Origin: a virus
Virus record (IMG/VR): IMGVR_UViG_3300036401_000045
Location: 1-49,101 of that record
DNA: 49,101 bases
Strand: one strand, 5' to 3'
The position numbers and the translations under genes were made by a program. Position 1 is the stretch's first letter; each line of letters begins with the position of its first letter. The notes beneath the pieces were generated by a model. The model did not search any database. It was given only the letters and a program-made list of their open reading frames with translations, and was not told where the DNA came from. Of this stretch, positions 26,501 to 34,068 are shown piece by piece.

Positions 26501-28407
26501 TAAATGACCTTGCAGATAATCAAGAGCTGCGCGACTTTGAAACGGGCGAGCTGATTAAAGTCACGAACGAGAATAAGATTTCAATGGCCCTGAACTATGG
26601 GAACATGGGCAATCGGAATGTAATGCTGAGAGGGCATCATTGGACTGAAACTGACGTAGAGGCGTTCCTCAATCGTACAATGACTAAGATGGATTGGGAC
26701 GTTGTTAATGCTATCCATGATCTATTCAAGCCACTCGGACCATTAGTCGAGGAAGTGACGAGAAAGCGATCGGGACTGGCAATACCGCTGGTCGAGGGCA
26801 CTCCGTTTCTTAGCTCGAAGGGCGGATACTTTCCGCTGATCCAGAACCCAAGGGACATTCTGATTGGGGCAAAGCAATCCACGGACTTGTTTGATAAGAC
26901 TAAGTTTGACCCGTTGCCAATGTCGCAAGCGCTTAAGCAGCGAACTGGTGCGGTCTATCGGTTGGACTTTAGTTTGAACCGACTACACAGTATTATATCG
27001 CAGACCGTCCATGCGGTGTATATGCAGGACCCTGTGATTAACGCGAATAAAGTTATAAAGGACCCGCTTGTGCGTGAGGGCGTTGCGAACGGATTTGGAC
27101 CTGAGTACGTTAAGATGATGGATGATTATATCAGGGACGTTGCAAACAATGGTGGACAGGATGATGACGCGACAGCCTCCTGGGTCAGTCGAAACCTAAG
27201 AGAGAACGTCACGACAATGCTGATGGGTTACAAGGTTTCGACCGCACTGATACATGGCGGGTCGGCCGCTGCGGCATCGCTCTACGAGATGGGTAAGATG
27301 CACTTAGAAGAGAAAGGACCGAAGGCGTTTGTGCTGGCACCAGCGGAGTTGATTAAGAACATTAAGGCTCTTGGCCTCGATCAATTTCTGCCGGAGGAGA
27401 CCCGGCGGTTCTTCTCCAGTTCATCGAACGTGCTAAGCACTTATGAAGAAGTTATGAGCAAATCGAGAGAGTTGCCAAACCGGCAGAGAGCCTTACAGAA
27501 GGACTTTGGCTTTCAGTTAGGCAAGCTCGTTAACAAGGATATGATGGACGACATTATGCAACTGCGAGCCTATCATCAGGCCTATGCTATGTCGTTGGTT
27601 GGCTATCTCGACTTGCTTACTGCAACGCCGGTATGGAAAGCTGCGGAGGCAAAGGCCTTGCTAGAAGGTCATGAGCCAGACGATGCAATTTACATTGCTG
27701 ACAAAGCGGTTAGAGAAGCACATGGCTCAGCGTCACTTGTCAGTCGCGCCAATATAGGACGAGGTGAGATAAACAAGTGGATGACCATTGCTTACAATGG
27801 CTATTGGAACCATAACTACAATAAGTCAAGAGAGGTCTCGAATGTTCTTACGGGAAGAGCTGGTGGGCCATCGGAGCCCCCACCGCCGGGATTTGATACA
27901 GGGCCAAATTTTGGTGGCGAAGATGGTGGCGGATCGAGGTACTCTCGTTCTATGAAGTTCGCCCTCGCGGCAGGGTTTATGACTGCGATGGTTGTGGCCC
28001 CGGCCCTCGTTCATCATGCTGTTCGCGGGGACGAGGCAGAGACAACGGAGGGCGCAATCCTTGGAATGTTGCTTTCACAGACCGGCGGGCAAGTCCCTCT
28101 CGTCAACACTTTAATGTATAGCTTCATTCACAATCGCGATCCCTCGATCTCTCCAATAGAAAATGTGCTGCGCGCTATTGTCAATGTAGTGCGTGATGCG
28201 AAAAAGCTCGCTAACGGTGATGACCCGGCTCGACCTTGGACACATGGCGCACAGGCCATTGGCTATTTAACAGGTCTGCCTCCGACACAGCAACTCATTG
28301 ATGGACTTAATTTTATGAATGATGTAGTTAATGGGGATCAAGATCCTGATAGTATTGGCGAGTGGGCTAATGGATTATTAACTGGTAAGACACAACCAAG
28401 GAGGTAA
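23578..28407 (+). CDS. Giant internal virion / DNA ejection protein (T7 gp16-like)
   Basis: 1609 residues, the largest gene. It is mostly charged helix and coiled-coil-like, with a Pro/Glu-rich linker (about 415-440). A Gly/Pro-rich break (PGAGHNGGPPLGIEDF, about 825-840) and a C-terminal part with a putative membrane segment at about 1459-1482 (MKFALAAGFMTAMVVAPALV) follow. Size, composition and position fit the ejected inner-core protein that spans the inner membrane during DNA entry. No lytic transglycosylase motif is evident; the muralytic activity seems to sit in the preceding gene instead. Confidence 0.75.
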   Translation: MKNELGDDVLEAPTPRGPAGPSGTVNELGDPIMESPHNGNIVQGVSTPPERAAKSIDISNKSGIPSPIVHLDPESYERDYNIDQGVAAAYRNPYTQNYINTFPLASSVSQDDWPALDRASQAVQQLHPDGLGKQAEAGLLLKAPEMAALADLAAGRRQFLDIVQDKSFSGEFRKQLLLSQTATFSPLDIAMSKLSEWYGKGISAATGGLIPPEEAEKSLMALGGGKVAKAPIAVPTDVEGFLSTLRGLKDRGAIEEFLARRARGEVYDDKTKTWSGTPSPQTENQLKIEYANNAAMKAKEAIEAVGETKTAGRSQPAIDAWAAAHDEHGTVHIPGTKLMEVYKAAGKIPMVGDGLFGFVPGLAQKMETTAELGTEVSIPVTKYIANMANHPEVHDQVADVARWQPKGTTLEEAKEFGKAEPEKGPAEPTAETAPVAGPEKDKQVLEAVAKESNSLSTSKPELFTKPFIEDAETLGVTKGELKRYADLIDRANEAKLTKAVAFAAREVKRRQGPEWKSNQDEIRSEVETDFRSRPDLAADRYLRTGDLPSGISVEKVKLNRAEVEKIAGKGALAKFATDEEGANLNVLANTFGFKDAPDLIRSLDALDKARKAADKGPKAHTDQLIKDETGRRMEEKYGNLNENIALEASAMALADHEVDLLSAQWRMLAKLNGKEPPVQLDNLKSWAKDQFDQAEVSQVSYETFRRAAEKGGREVEKAMLKQDWAEALKQKQSQTLNVILAKEAKAFEKERASLDKLVDKYKSDANLPRVDQAFTDQIHGLLQMYDVGLKRTRQNIDYNLDGKTWSDFVDEQNRNGSLLPKPSLPTPGAGHNGGPPLGIEDFTVSQFRDYVSLLKSLDHNGRVAKQIEIAGKKEDFFQAIDKITKNLDTLEKENFDPDAKGPISALRRMGRYVDSKLLKAEKLFDWIDKEDPLGPMNSAVLRGLIEGEQNKGFMITKLAKMADALPNNRAWGKALNDLADNQELRDFETGELIKVTNENKISMALNYGNMGNRNVMLRGHHWTETDVEAFLNRTMTKMDWDVVNAIHDLFKPLGPLVEEVTRKRSGLAIPLVEGTPFLSSKGGYFPLIQNPRDILIGAKQSTDLFDKTKFDPLPMSQALKQRTGAVYRLDFSLNRLHSIISQTVHAVYMQDPVINANKVIKDPLVREGVANGFGPEYVKMMDDYIRDVANNGGQDDDATASWVSRNLRENVTTMLMGYKVSTALIHGGSAAAASLYEMGKMHLEEKGPKAFVLAPAELIKNIKALGLDQFLPEETRRFFSSSSNVLSTYEEVMSKSRELPNRQRALQKDFGFQLGKLVNKDMMDDIMQLRAYHQAYAMSLVGYLDLLTATPVWKAAEAKALLEGHEPDDAIYIADKAVREAHGSASLVSRANIGRGEINKWMTIAYNGYWNHNYNKSREVSNVLTGRAGGPSEPPPPGFDTGPNFGGEDGGGSRYSRSMKFALAAGFMTAMVVAPALVHHAVRGDEAETTEGAILGMLLSQTGGQVPLVNTLMYSFIHNRDPSISPIENVLRAIVNVVRDAKKLANGDDPARPWTHGAQAIGYLTGLPPTQQLIDGLNFMNDVVNGDQDPDSIGEWANGLLTGKTQPRR

Positions 28408-28410
28408 GAG

Positions 28411-28572
28411 ATGCAAAATCTAGGACTCGTTCTTCTCGCGTTTGCTTTCGTTTGTGCGTGTCTCGCGTCACGAGGTATTGGCGCTCCCAACTGGTCACTC
28501 GGCTGGTTGGCGATCGCCTTCTGGATCGCTAGTGAACTGTTCGCTGGCGTAGGTAGGATGCTTGTTCATTAA
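28411..28572 (+). CDS. Small two-helix membrane protein (holin candidate)
   Basis: 53 codons. Two hydrophobic segments (GLVLLAFAFVCACLA and LGWLAIAFWIASELFAGV) are separated by a short polar turn. The ribosome site aaggaggtaagag is excellent. Small two-helix proteins in this location are often holins or envelope-active factors, but the sequence has no family mark, so this is only a candidate. Confidence 0.6.
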   Translation: MQNLGLVLLAFAFVCACLASRGIGAPNWSLGWLAIAFWIASELFAGVGRMLVH

Positions 28573-28588
28573 CAGGAAAGGAAAGACT

Positions 28589-28912
28589 ATGGACCACGAA
28601 GATGTACTGACGCTTTTGAAGGTTGTCGCGTTGGCGAAGGACTATCCGAACCTTAGGGCCCTCCATGATTTGGCAATGGGCTTGCTGTCCGACAAGGCGG
28701 TGGAGGCTCAGAAGGAACTCGACAAGCGGGCCAAAGCGAAGGCCGAGGCAGAGGCGAAGGCCAAGGCCGAGGCCGACAAGAAGGCTGCTGAGGAGAAGAA
28801 AGCTGCCGACGCGAAGAAAGCAGCTGACGACAAGGCGGCGGCGCAGATTGCAGCGAGGCCTGTAGAGACGGCTCACACGACAACGCCGACTCATCCGGTC
28901 CCGCAGCAGTAA
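28589..28912 (+). CDS. Coiled-coil Ala/Lys/Glu-rich protein
   Basis: 107 residues. After a folded-looking start (MDHEDVLTLLKVVALAKDYP) comes a long Ala/Lys/Glu helix (about 48-90), then a Thr/Pro-rich tail. I chose the ATG at 28589 because aggaaaggaaag precedes it; the open frame begins slightly upstream. It resembles no named family strongly. The stop overlaps the next start (taATG). Confidence 0.65.
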   Translation: MDHEDVLTLLKVVALAKDYPNLRALHDLAMGLLSDKAVEAQKELDKRAKAKAEAEAKAKAEADKKAAEEKKAADAKKAADDKAAAQIAARPVETAHTTTPTHPVPQQ

Positions 28913-29127
28913 TGTTTACCGCTGGCGCGAAGGCGATACATAGCTTCGCGGAGAGCATGAAGGCACAGCCGTTGGCGATGGCACTCGTCATCATCAACGT
29001 GCTGTTCCTTGGGGCGGCGGTACTGGTCATGCGCGACGTAGCGACCAATGCGAAAGTGCGAGATGCGGCAGAGGTTCAGCTACTCACGAAGGTCTTGCAG
29101 GACTGTGGGCTCAAGCCTAATAAATGA
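28912..29127 (+). CDS. Small single-helix membrane protein
   Basis: 71 residues with one strong hydrophobic segment (PLAMALVIINVLFLGAAVLV, about 20-39) between an amphipathic N-terminus and a charged C-terminal helix ending CGLKPNK. It could be a holin-like or spanin-like envelope protein. It is the last gene of the rightward operon, and its end overlaps the end of the convergent - strand gene by 11 bases. Confidence 0.65.
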   Translation: MFTAGAKAIHSFAESMKAQPLAMALVIINVLFLGAAVLVMRDVATNAKVRDAAEVQLLTKVLQDCGLKPNK

Positions 29128-30358
29128 AGTCGGGTTTTGGCAAAGGTATGTAGTGTGGCGAGCCATCTACGAAGGTGAGCTTCAGCTCCTTCGAGTCGCA
29201 CATCGTTTGAATAACCTTGCTGATAGTCCATGAGTCCACTCGGTCTCGAAGGAACGTGACGAGGACTGAGGCGCTGATCGGGGCCTTCCCGTTTTTATTG
29301 TAAAGCCTGATAAGATGGAAATGAAGGTCATCCATGTGACGACCCTCCGTTGTCACTCCTGCTGACACGAATAAGTCTCCCATGTTCGCCTCGGCCTCGA
29401 GAAGCCATCTACGAGCGGTATGGAAATTGTCCAAGGTAATGTTAAGACTGTCGGACTGAGCCGCTGATGCGACCATGCACAGTTTGAGAACGTGGGCCAG
29501 TCGGCGTGTGTTATAATGTGTCAGCTTTCGTTGAGCCGGGACTGGTGGACACAGGTTCGTATTCCAATCTTCAATAGCCTCCATAGCGCGCCCATCCCAG
29601 GTAACCTCACCAGAAAGCTTGTTAATCTTTCGGAGATCAATCGTTAGATCATGGAAGAGCTGCTCGTGTTCGAGGGCATTTTCCCTGTTGCCAAACACAC
29701 TGCCGGGCTTGAACTCACCGGAGAAGATAAAGATCGTTCGCGAGGTAAAGCCTTGGTCCCAGGCTCCATCAGGTAGGGTGCTGTTAAGATAGCTAGGGGT
29801 GGTGCCACCGATGATAGAAAGAAGTGGGAGTTCTATCTTGATATGATTGACCTTGCCAGTGCGGCGGCGCTCCTCGTAGAACTCCCCATCGTAGAGCTTT
29901 GTGAGGGTGTTCATGAAGGCCGGGTCATAAGAGGGGAGGAACACTCCGAGTTCGGACCCGATCACCTGAAGGGAATTGAATATGGTCTTGACCGGCTTGT
30001 AGATGACTCGCGGGGCGAGAACCAAAGAGTCGATTAACGAGGCGGTGGTGACTGACGAGGGTGCGATGTGCATCTCGCTTTCTGAAAGCGGATCGCTGAC
30101 TGACCGGGCCATTCGCTCTGAGCGCTTCAAGACCTCGGATTTGCCAAGGCCGGGCGCTGCGACGAGCACAATGTAAAGGTTAGGGAATAGGCGTGAGCCC
30201 TTGGTAAATGCCCATACCTTGCGTTCCATCGCAGAGGATATAAGTCCTATCGCGGCCCATCGCTGAAAGATCGCCGGGCTTTGAATTGCAGAACAGTTAC
30301 GAATAAAGGACTCTATCCAGTTGGGTAGCCGCCGGGACGATTTGCCTTGTTCTTCCAT
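29117..30358 (-). CDS. DUF3987-like primase/helicase ATPase
   Basis: 413 residues from the ATG at 30358 (aaggg five bases upstream; a GTG two codons earlier is an alternative). A Walker A motif APGLGKSE lies at about 68-75. The opening (PNWIESFIRNCSAIQSPAIF) and FQRWAAIGLIS follow the DUF3987 (YfjI-like) pattern, along with LPLLSIIGGTTPSYLN and TSRTIFIFSGE further on. Such proteins stand in for replicative helicases or primase-helicases in phages. It is the last gene of the leftward replication operon, and it overlaps the polymerase gene by 62 bases. No separate DnaB-like helicase or primase is seen, so this is the likely one. Confidence 0.7.
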   Translation of the reverse strand: MEEQGKSSRRLPNWIESFIRNCSAIQSPAIFQRWAAIGLISSAMERKVWAFTKGSRLFPNLYIVLVAAPGLGKSEVLKRSERMARSVSDPLSESEMHIAPSSVTTASLIDSLVLAPRVIYKPVKTIFNSLQVIGSELGVFLPSYDPAFMNTLTKLYDGEFYEERRRTGKVNHIKIELPLLSIIGGTTPSYLNSTLPDGAWDQGFTSRTIFIFSGEFKPGSVFGNRENALEHEQLFHDLTIDLRKINKLSGEVTWDGRAMEAIEDWNTNLCPPVPAQRKLTHYNTRRLAHVLKLCMVASAAQSDSLNITLDNFHTARRWLLEAEANMGDLFVSAGVTTEGRHMDDLHFHLIRLYNKNGKAPISASVLVTFLRDRVDSWTISKVIQTMCDSKELKLTFVDGSPHYIPLPKPDFIY

Positions 30359-31814
30359 CGCCACCCTTGTATTTCCTTAGACCATCAGGATTGTCGGGGG
30401 CTTCGACTGACCAGTTCCAGCCCGTCTTAGCTTCGGAGGGGATTAAGAGTTCGCGATTGTGAAGAAGTGGAACGGGGACTTGAATGGCTTTAAGGACCTG
30501 AGGTAGGACTGTATCTTCTTGTTCTTCGGGATATTGGATTAGAATTGCATCATGGATTTGGAGAAGCAACTGACAAATTCGGAGTCGCCAGACTTGTAAC
30601 ATTCCTCTGTTAAGAATGTCGCCGACTGATCCCTGCGGATCGTATGCAATGGCTTCTCTGACAGTCGCATCGTCGTTGCGCCTACCAAAAAACCAGCGGC
30701 GGCGGCCAGTAAGAGTAGTAAGATTGCCCGTAGTGAAAAGCTCCTGCGCAACGTGGCCATGCCAGCGCTGGTGAGCGGGGAAGGCGGTGAAGTAGGCAGA
30801 CTGGAAGGCGGCGATAAGTTTCGCGTCGAGCTTTGTATGCTTGGCCATAGTGTAAGGCTTGCCGTTGTAGTTTGTTCCGTGGCCAAGCACCTTAGCCATG
30901 TGTCGATAACTGTGCTGTCGATAGAAAGGTGTCTCAGCCAGTTCTCTGTCACTTTTAAGATCTCCGGTCCAGGCGAGCTGGTTTCCCCATGCGAGCCTAC
31001 AGACGCTCGTATGAAGATCTCCACTTTCACAGGCATCAAGGTATCTCCCATCCTGAAATAAGTTCCACTCGATCGCGCCGACCAGCCGGGACTCGGCTTG
31101 CTCTAGGTCGATGTAAGCGAACTTATGGCCTGGATCAGCAACGAACACCGATCGGAGGCGCTCTTCGATATTTTGGAGATTTGTTCCAGTCCCGAAATCA
31201 CTGAGCGAAGAACTGAACCGGCCTGTGGTTGTGCCCGCAATATTGTAACTAGTTCGCATCCTCCCATCGCTGTCAATTCCCGTCTTGAGGACTCCGATCT
31301 TTTTTCCAATGTCTCTAAGTCCGAGGATATGGCTAACAAGAGGCTGTGCCATAAAGTAATTGTCGAGTTGCTCAAGGGCGTCTCTGTTGACTGTAGGTTC
31401 GTAAAACCCCTTGGCGTTGCGTTTTTTAATCGGTGGTAATCCAAGAACTGTATAAAATAGTTCTCGGAGCTGCTTAGGTGATCGCCAGTTGAGAGCCGGT
31501 ATTCCAATTCCCTCAGATAGAATTCGTTCAAGGTTTCCGGCGATAATTCCGAGCTGGAGTTCGTATTCATGGATTACCTTATCACGAAGCTGCTGGTCCA
31601 CCAAAACGCCTCGAAGCTTCATCTCGAGGACTGGTGCTTGAAGGGCTTTCTCGAACTCGTAAGTGGCGCGGGTCTGGTTGTCAAGCTGAGGCTTGGTCGC
31701 GGCGAGGACCTCGGAGGTCACGCAACAGTCGAGGCCATTATATATCCAGAGCTTCTCCGTTTCGCTGTTGGGCATGGTAAGGACGGAGAGTTCGTGGGTT
31801 TTAATGGCTTTCAC
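30297..31814 (-). CDS. DNA polymerase, family A (polymerase half, with last proofreading motif)
   Basis: 505 residues, GTG start (an in-frame stop lies seven codons upstream; aaagaga precedes it). The N-terminus carries YNGLD (25-29), the Exo III (YxxxD) motif of a 3'-5' exonuclease whose Exo I and II motifs are in another gene, 32832-33842. Polymerase motifs: TTGRFSSS (196-203), motif A AYIDLEQAESR (D236, E241), motif B RHMAKVLGHGTNY (R304, K308, H312, Y316), motif C QIHDAI (H421, D422). Two positions differ from the usual: motif C has HDA instead of HDE, and the residue equivalent to E. coli F762 is His. Both catalytic Asp are kept, so activity is expected. Confidence 0.9.
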   Translation of the reverse strand: MKAIKTHELSVLTMPNSETEKLWIYNGLDCCVTSEVLAATKPQLDNQTRATYEFEKALQAPVLEMKLRGVLVDQQLRDKVIHEYELQLGIIAGNLERILSEGIGIPALNWRSPKQLRELFYTVLGLPPIKKRNAKGFYEPTVNRDALEQLDNYFMAQPLVSHILGLRDIGKKIGVLKTGIDSDGRMRTSYNIAGTTTGRFSSSLSDFGTGTNLQNIEERLRSVFVADPGHKFAYIDLEQAESRLVGAIEWNLFQDGRYLDACESGDLHTSVCRLAWGNQLAWTGDLKSDRELAETPFYRQHSYRHMAKVLGHGTNYNGKPYTMAKHTKLDAKLIAAFQSAYFTAFPAHQRWHGHVAQELFTTGNLTTLTGRRRWFFGRRNDDATVREAIAYDPQGSVGDILNRGMLQVWRLRICQLLLQIHDAILIQYPEEQEDTVLPQVLKAIQVPVPLLHNRELLIPSEAKTGWNWSVEAPDNPDGLRKYKGGDGRTRQIVPAATQLDRVLYS

Positions 31815-31842
31815 TGTGGGTCTCTTTAATCAGCATGGCGGC

Positions 31843-32013
31843 CTAATCCTTGTTCCTGATAGCCGAAGCAATCGAACGTGCTATAGTTGCGGCGTCAGTG
31901 TGAAAAACAATCGTTTCTGCTTTATCTTCCGCAATCTTGGCGCACCGCTCGCGCTCAGTGGCCACGGCTTTCAGCACTATTAAATCGACGTGGGCGCTAC
32001 CGTAGTTTGCCAT
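31843..32013 (-). CDS. Small phage protein inserted between polymerase halves (1)
   Basis: 56 residues, mostly helix (LIVLKAVATERERCAKIAED; DAATIARSIASAIRNKD), of the type common in short phage early genes. The start is four bases after the previous stop. One of five small genes lying between the proofreading-half gene and the polymerase-half gene. Unknown function. Confidence 0.55.
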   Translation of the reverse strand: MANYGSAHVDLIVLKAVATERERCAKIAEDKAETIVFHTDAATIARSIASAIRNKD

Positions 32014-32017
32014 AGGG

Positions 32018-32185
32018 CTATTCCTTCAATTCAAGATATTCTGGCCAATCAATCGGCTTCGGGCCAGTAACACCTTTGGCGGGATCGCCACAGACAAGAC
32101 GACGCAGTTCGGCTTGACGAATGGCAATCTCTCGCTGCAATCTGGTAACCTTCTCAGCGAATGTTTCCACGGTGGGCCTATTCAT
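32018..32185 (-). CDS. Small phage protein inserted between polymerase halves (2)
   Basis: 55 residues. A helical basic first part (VETFAEKVTRLQREIAIRQA) is followed by a Pro-rich end (GPKPIDWPEYLELKE). Its ATG overlaps the stop of the DUF7768-like gene (gaATGA), implying coupling. Unknown function. Confidence 0.55.
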   Translation of the reverse strand: MNRPTVETFAEKVTRLQREIAIRQAELRRLVCGDPAKGVTGPKPIDWPEYLELKE

Positions 32186-32517
32186 TCAATCACCTGTTCC
32201 CGCTTCCCCTCTAACCATCTCAGCTTCACTGGCTTGCCCAACCTCGCCGCCCGCGTTATCCCGTAGAGCATCCCCGTTGTCACGCCTCGGTCCATGTAGA
32301 CCGCTATGTAGTCCGCCACTTCGAGCCAGCCAATAGCAGCATCAATACCCTTACGGCGCTCTTCAGCGATTGTATCGTCGAGTATTCCTTTTTGTGTGTA
32401 TAGGAGATGACTTGCGAACGGACTTTCACCACGATTAAGACAGTCACGGATGCACTGACGGGAGTACTTGACATTGGCAAAGCCTCCAGCGAATGGACTC
32501 TCGACGATGACTCTCAC
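32182..32517 (-). CDS. DUF7768-like nucleoside-deoxyribosyltransferase-fold protein
   Basis: 111 residues, GTG start overlapping the previous stop (GTGA). The pattern VIVESPFAGGF at the N-terminus, then ESPFASHLLYTQKGILDD, GIDAAIGWLEVADYIAVYMD and a final RGVTTGMLYGITRAARLGKP, is that of the small Rossmann-like DUF7768/DUF4406 proteins, which resemble nucleoside 2-deoxyribosyltransferases. A role in nucleotide metabolism or in handling nucleotide signals is possible, not shown. Confidence 0.7.
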   Translation of the reverse strand: MRVIVESPFAGGFANVKYSRQCIRDCLNRGESPFASHLLYTQKGILDDTIAEERRKGIDAAIGWLEVADYIAVYMDRGVTTGMLYGITRAARLGKPVKLRWLEGKREQVIE

Positions 32518-32657
32518 GGAGGAAGGTTCCCCACGAGGTTGATAACGAGAGCGCCAGTTGTATTGTTGATTGTGACTTTGAAGATGTTGCCCTTGTCGGT
32601 GAGGATAAAGAAGTATCCGTCGAAGGGTACGACCGCTACGATTTTACCGTTAATCAT
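32514..32657 (-). CDS. Small beta-rich phage protein inserted between polymerase halves
   Basis: 47 residues with alternating hydrophobic pattern (KIVAVVPFDGYFFILTDKGN, then IFKVTINNTTGALVIN). The ATG overlaps the preceding stop (ATGA), and ggagaagaaat is a good ribosome site. Unknown function. Confidence 0.5.
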   Translation of the reverse strand: MINGKIVAVVPFDGYFFILTDKGNIFKVTINNTTGALVINLVGNLPP

Positions 32658-32830
32658 ATTTCTTCTCCTGTTTTAAGGCCGTCTATTAAGGCAGATGTAA
32701 GAATTCTTATAGTTTCGGCTGCCGAAAGAGTTGCAAGACGAACTTCTTGTGACCACCCTTTACCCGCAAGTGACTCATATTGTTTCTTATTTTCTATTTG
32801 AAGGCGCTCGATAACCTTTACCCAATCCAT
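32654..32830 (-). CDS. Small helical phage protein inserted between polymerase halves
   Basis: 58 residues (MDWVKVIERLQIENKKQYES ...). I prefer the ATG at 32830, nine bases after agaggg; the frame also has an ATG at 32839 with no gap to the ribosome site. It starts two bases after the stop of the UDG-exonuclease gene. Unknown function. Confidence 0.55.
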   Translation of the reverse strand: MDWVKVIERLQIENKKQYESLAGKGWSQEVRLATLSAAETIRILTSALIDGLKTGEEI

Positions 32831-32831
32831 A

Positions 32832-33842
32832 TTATTCATCCCTCTTAATGGTTGTCTTACCGCGCTGACGCATCAACTTCCATGAGGCCTCGTTAGTGTA
32901 GACCGAGCCCAAGAACGCAAGACCTTTCTCGGACTCGGGTTGCAACGAGTGATGCAACAGCATTGTGTCGTCTTCATAGTTCACGACAGGTATTCCGTAT
33001 CCTTTCCATAGGAAATTGATATCATACAGTCCATTCTGTGCAACTTTTCGCTGTGGCGAAGAGAGGACTTTATTAACATATCGCCAGGCTCGACTTTCAT
33101 CCGTTGCAGTAGGCCAGTAACTTCCATTTGCTGTTCGTGGGTCCACGAAGGGTACAACAATTGCTGAAAGAGGGCCTGGAGCAAATCCAATGCAAGTAAT
33201 TTGTTGACCGGCGGTCTCAATGTCAAAGGAGATTTCTTCGGCGGGCCGGAGAAAGTTGTCATAGTACCACTCCATTTCGTCTAGGGTTGGCTCGATATAG
33301 ATAGTTCGCTCAGGTCGTCGAACCTCGGGAAACTCCGACTCGCGGGCGGCCTTGGTAAAGTCGAGGACGGTGACGGCTCGGAGGTCCCACTGGCGCAAGA
33401 TGGCGGCGGGGTGATAGGTCGGAAGGCACTTGAGCCCCGGAAGTGCGGTAGAAGCAATGACAGTTCCCCTAATCTTGGAGATACCTGTGTTATGTAAAAA
33501 TGCCCAGGCGGCAGTATTACCAAGCAGTATGGCGATGTTGGGTTTAAGATCTCGAAGTTCTTTGACGACTCGCTGAACCTCAGGGAAATACTGCGGGAGA
33601 AGATACTTGCCTGCACGAAGAGGTGGGAAACCGCCCGCCTTCTCCTTCCCGCAAAGGTTCTCAATATCGTTCGACGGGCGCGGGCGCAAGTTGAACACGT
33701 TAGTAAGGAAGCAATCCGCACGGTGTATTCCTCCCTCGTTGAGCATCTTCGTGAGTTCCCAACCGGCGGGGCCGACGAAGGGAGCACGTTCGCGTTCCTC
33801 GTACTCTCCCCACGCCTCCCCGACGATTGCGATCTTAGTCAC
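32832..33842 (-). CDS. Uracil-DNA-glycosylase-like domain fused to 3'-5' exonuclease domain (polymerase N-terminal half)
   Basis: 336 residues from the GTG at 33842, which overlaps the DUF3310 stop. Residues 1-165 follow the UDG superfamily (family 4/5-like) pattern: VGEAWGEYEERERAPFVGPA (7-26) and YHPAAIL (143-149). From about 203 a DEDD exonuclease begins: Exo I FDIET (D207, E209), Exo II QNGLYDINFL (N270, D274), then DDTMLLHHSLQ (291-301). The protein stops at 336, before any Exo III motif; that motif (YNGLD) opens the polymerase gene about 1 kb further on. The UDG part may scan for uracil or be structural. This appears to be the N-terminal half of a UDG-exo-pol polymerase. Confidence 0.82.
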   Translation of the reverse strand: MTKIAIVGEAWGEYEERERAPFVGPAGWELTKMLNEGGIHRADCFLTNVFNLRPRPSNDIENLCGKEKAGGFPPLRAGKYLLPQYFPEVQRVVKELRDLKPNIAILLGNTAAWAFLHNTGISKIRGTVIASTALPGLKCLPTYHPAAILRQWDLRAVTVLDFTKAARESEFPEVRRPERTIYIEPTLDEMEWYYDNFLRPAEEISFDIETAGQQITCIGFAPGPLSAIVVPFVDPRTANGSYWPTATDESRAWRYVNKVLSSPQRKVAQNGLYDINFLWKGYGIPVVNYEDDTMLLHHSLQPESEKGLAFLGSVYTNEASWKLMRQRGKTTIKRDE

Positions 33843-34068
33843 GGCAAAGCCTGTTAATGTACCACTGTGCCTTCTTAAGATCAGCCAACCTCTCTCCCTT
33901 GAGCGGGGCGCGCGAGAGGTAACGAATAGTCTGACCAACGAGGAAGCCATCGACGGCATTGTAGCTCTTGATGATGTCCTCGATGATCTCGATGGTCTCG
34001 AACTTGCCGCCGGTATAGTGTGGCGGGTGGTTAATCATATTAGTTTCAGACTTTTCTTTCTTAGACAT
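33835..34068 (-). CDS. DUF3310-type phage protein
   Basis: 77 residues. NHPPHYTGGKFETIEIIEDI, then VGQTIRYLSRAPLKG and a final LKKAQWYINRL, is the compact pattern of DUF3310, a nucleotide-kinase-associated small phage domain. It is preceded by ggagaaagtga and starts one base after the methyltransferase stop. Role probably in nucleotide or replication metabolism, not defined. Confidence 0.8.
   Translation of the reverse strand: MSKKEKSETNMINHPPHYTGGKFETIEIIEDIIKSYNAVDGFLVGQTIRYLSRAPLKGERLADLKKAQWYINRLCRD

Noticed and set aside
31815-32831. Group I intron or intein as cause of the polymerase split
   Set aside because: The interval is filled by small genes joined with start-stop overlaps, has no homing endonuclease or intein motifs, and both polymerase parts have proper starts or stops.
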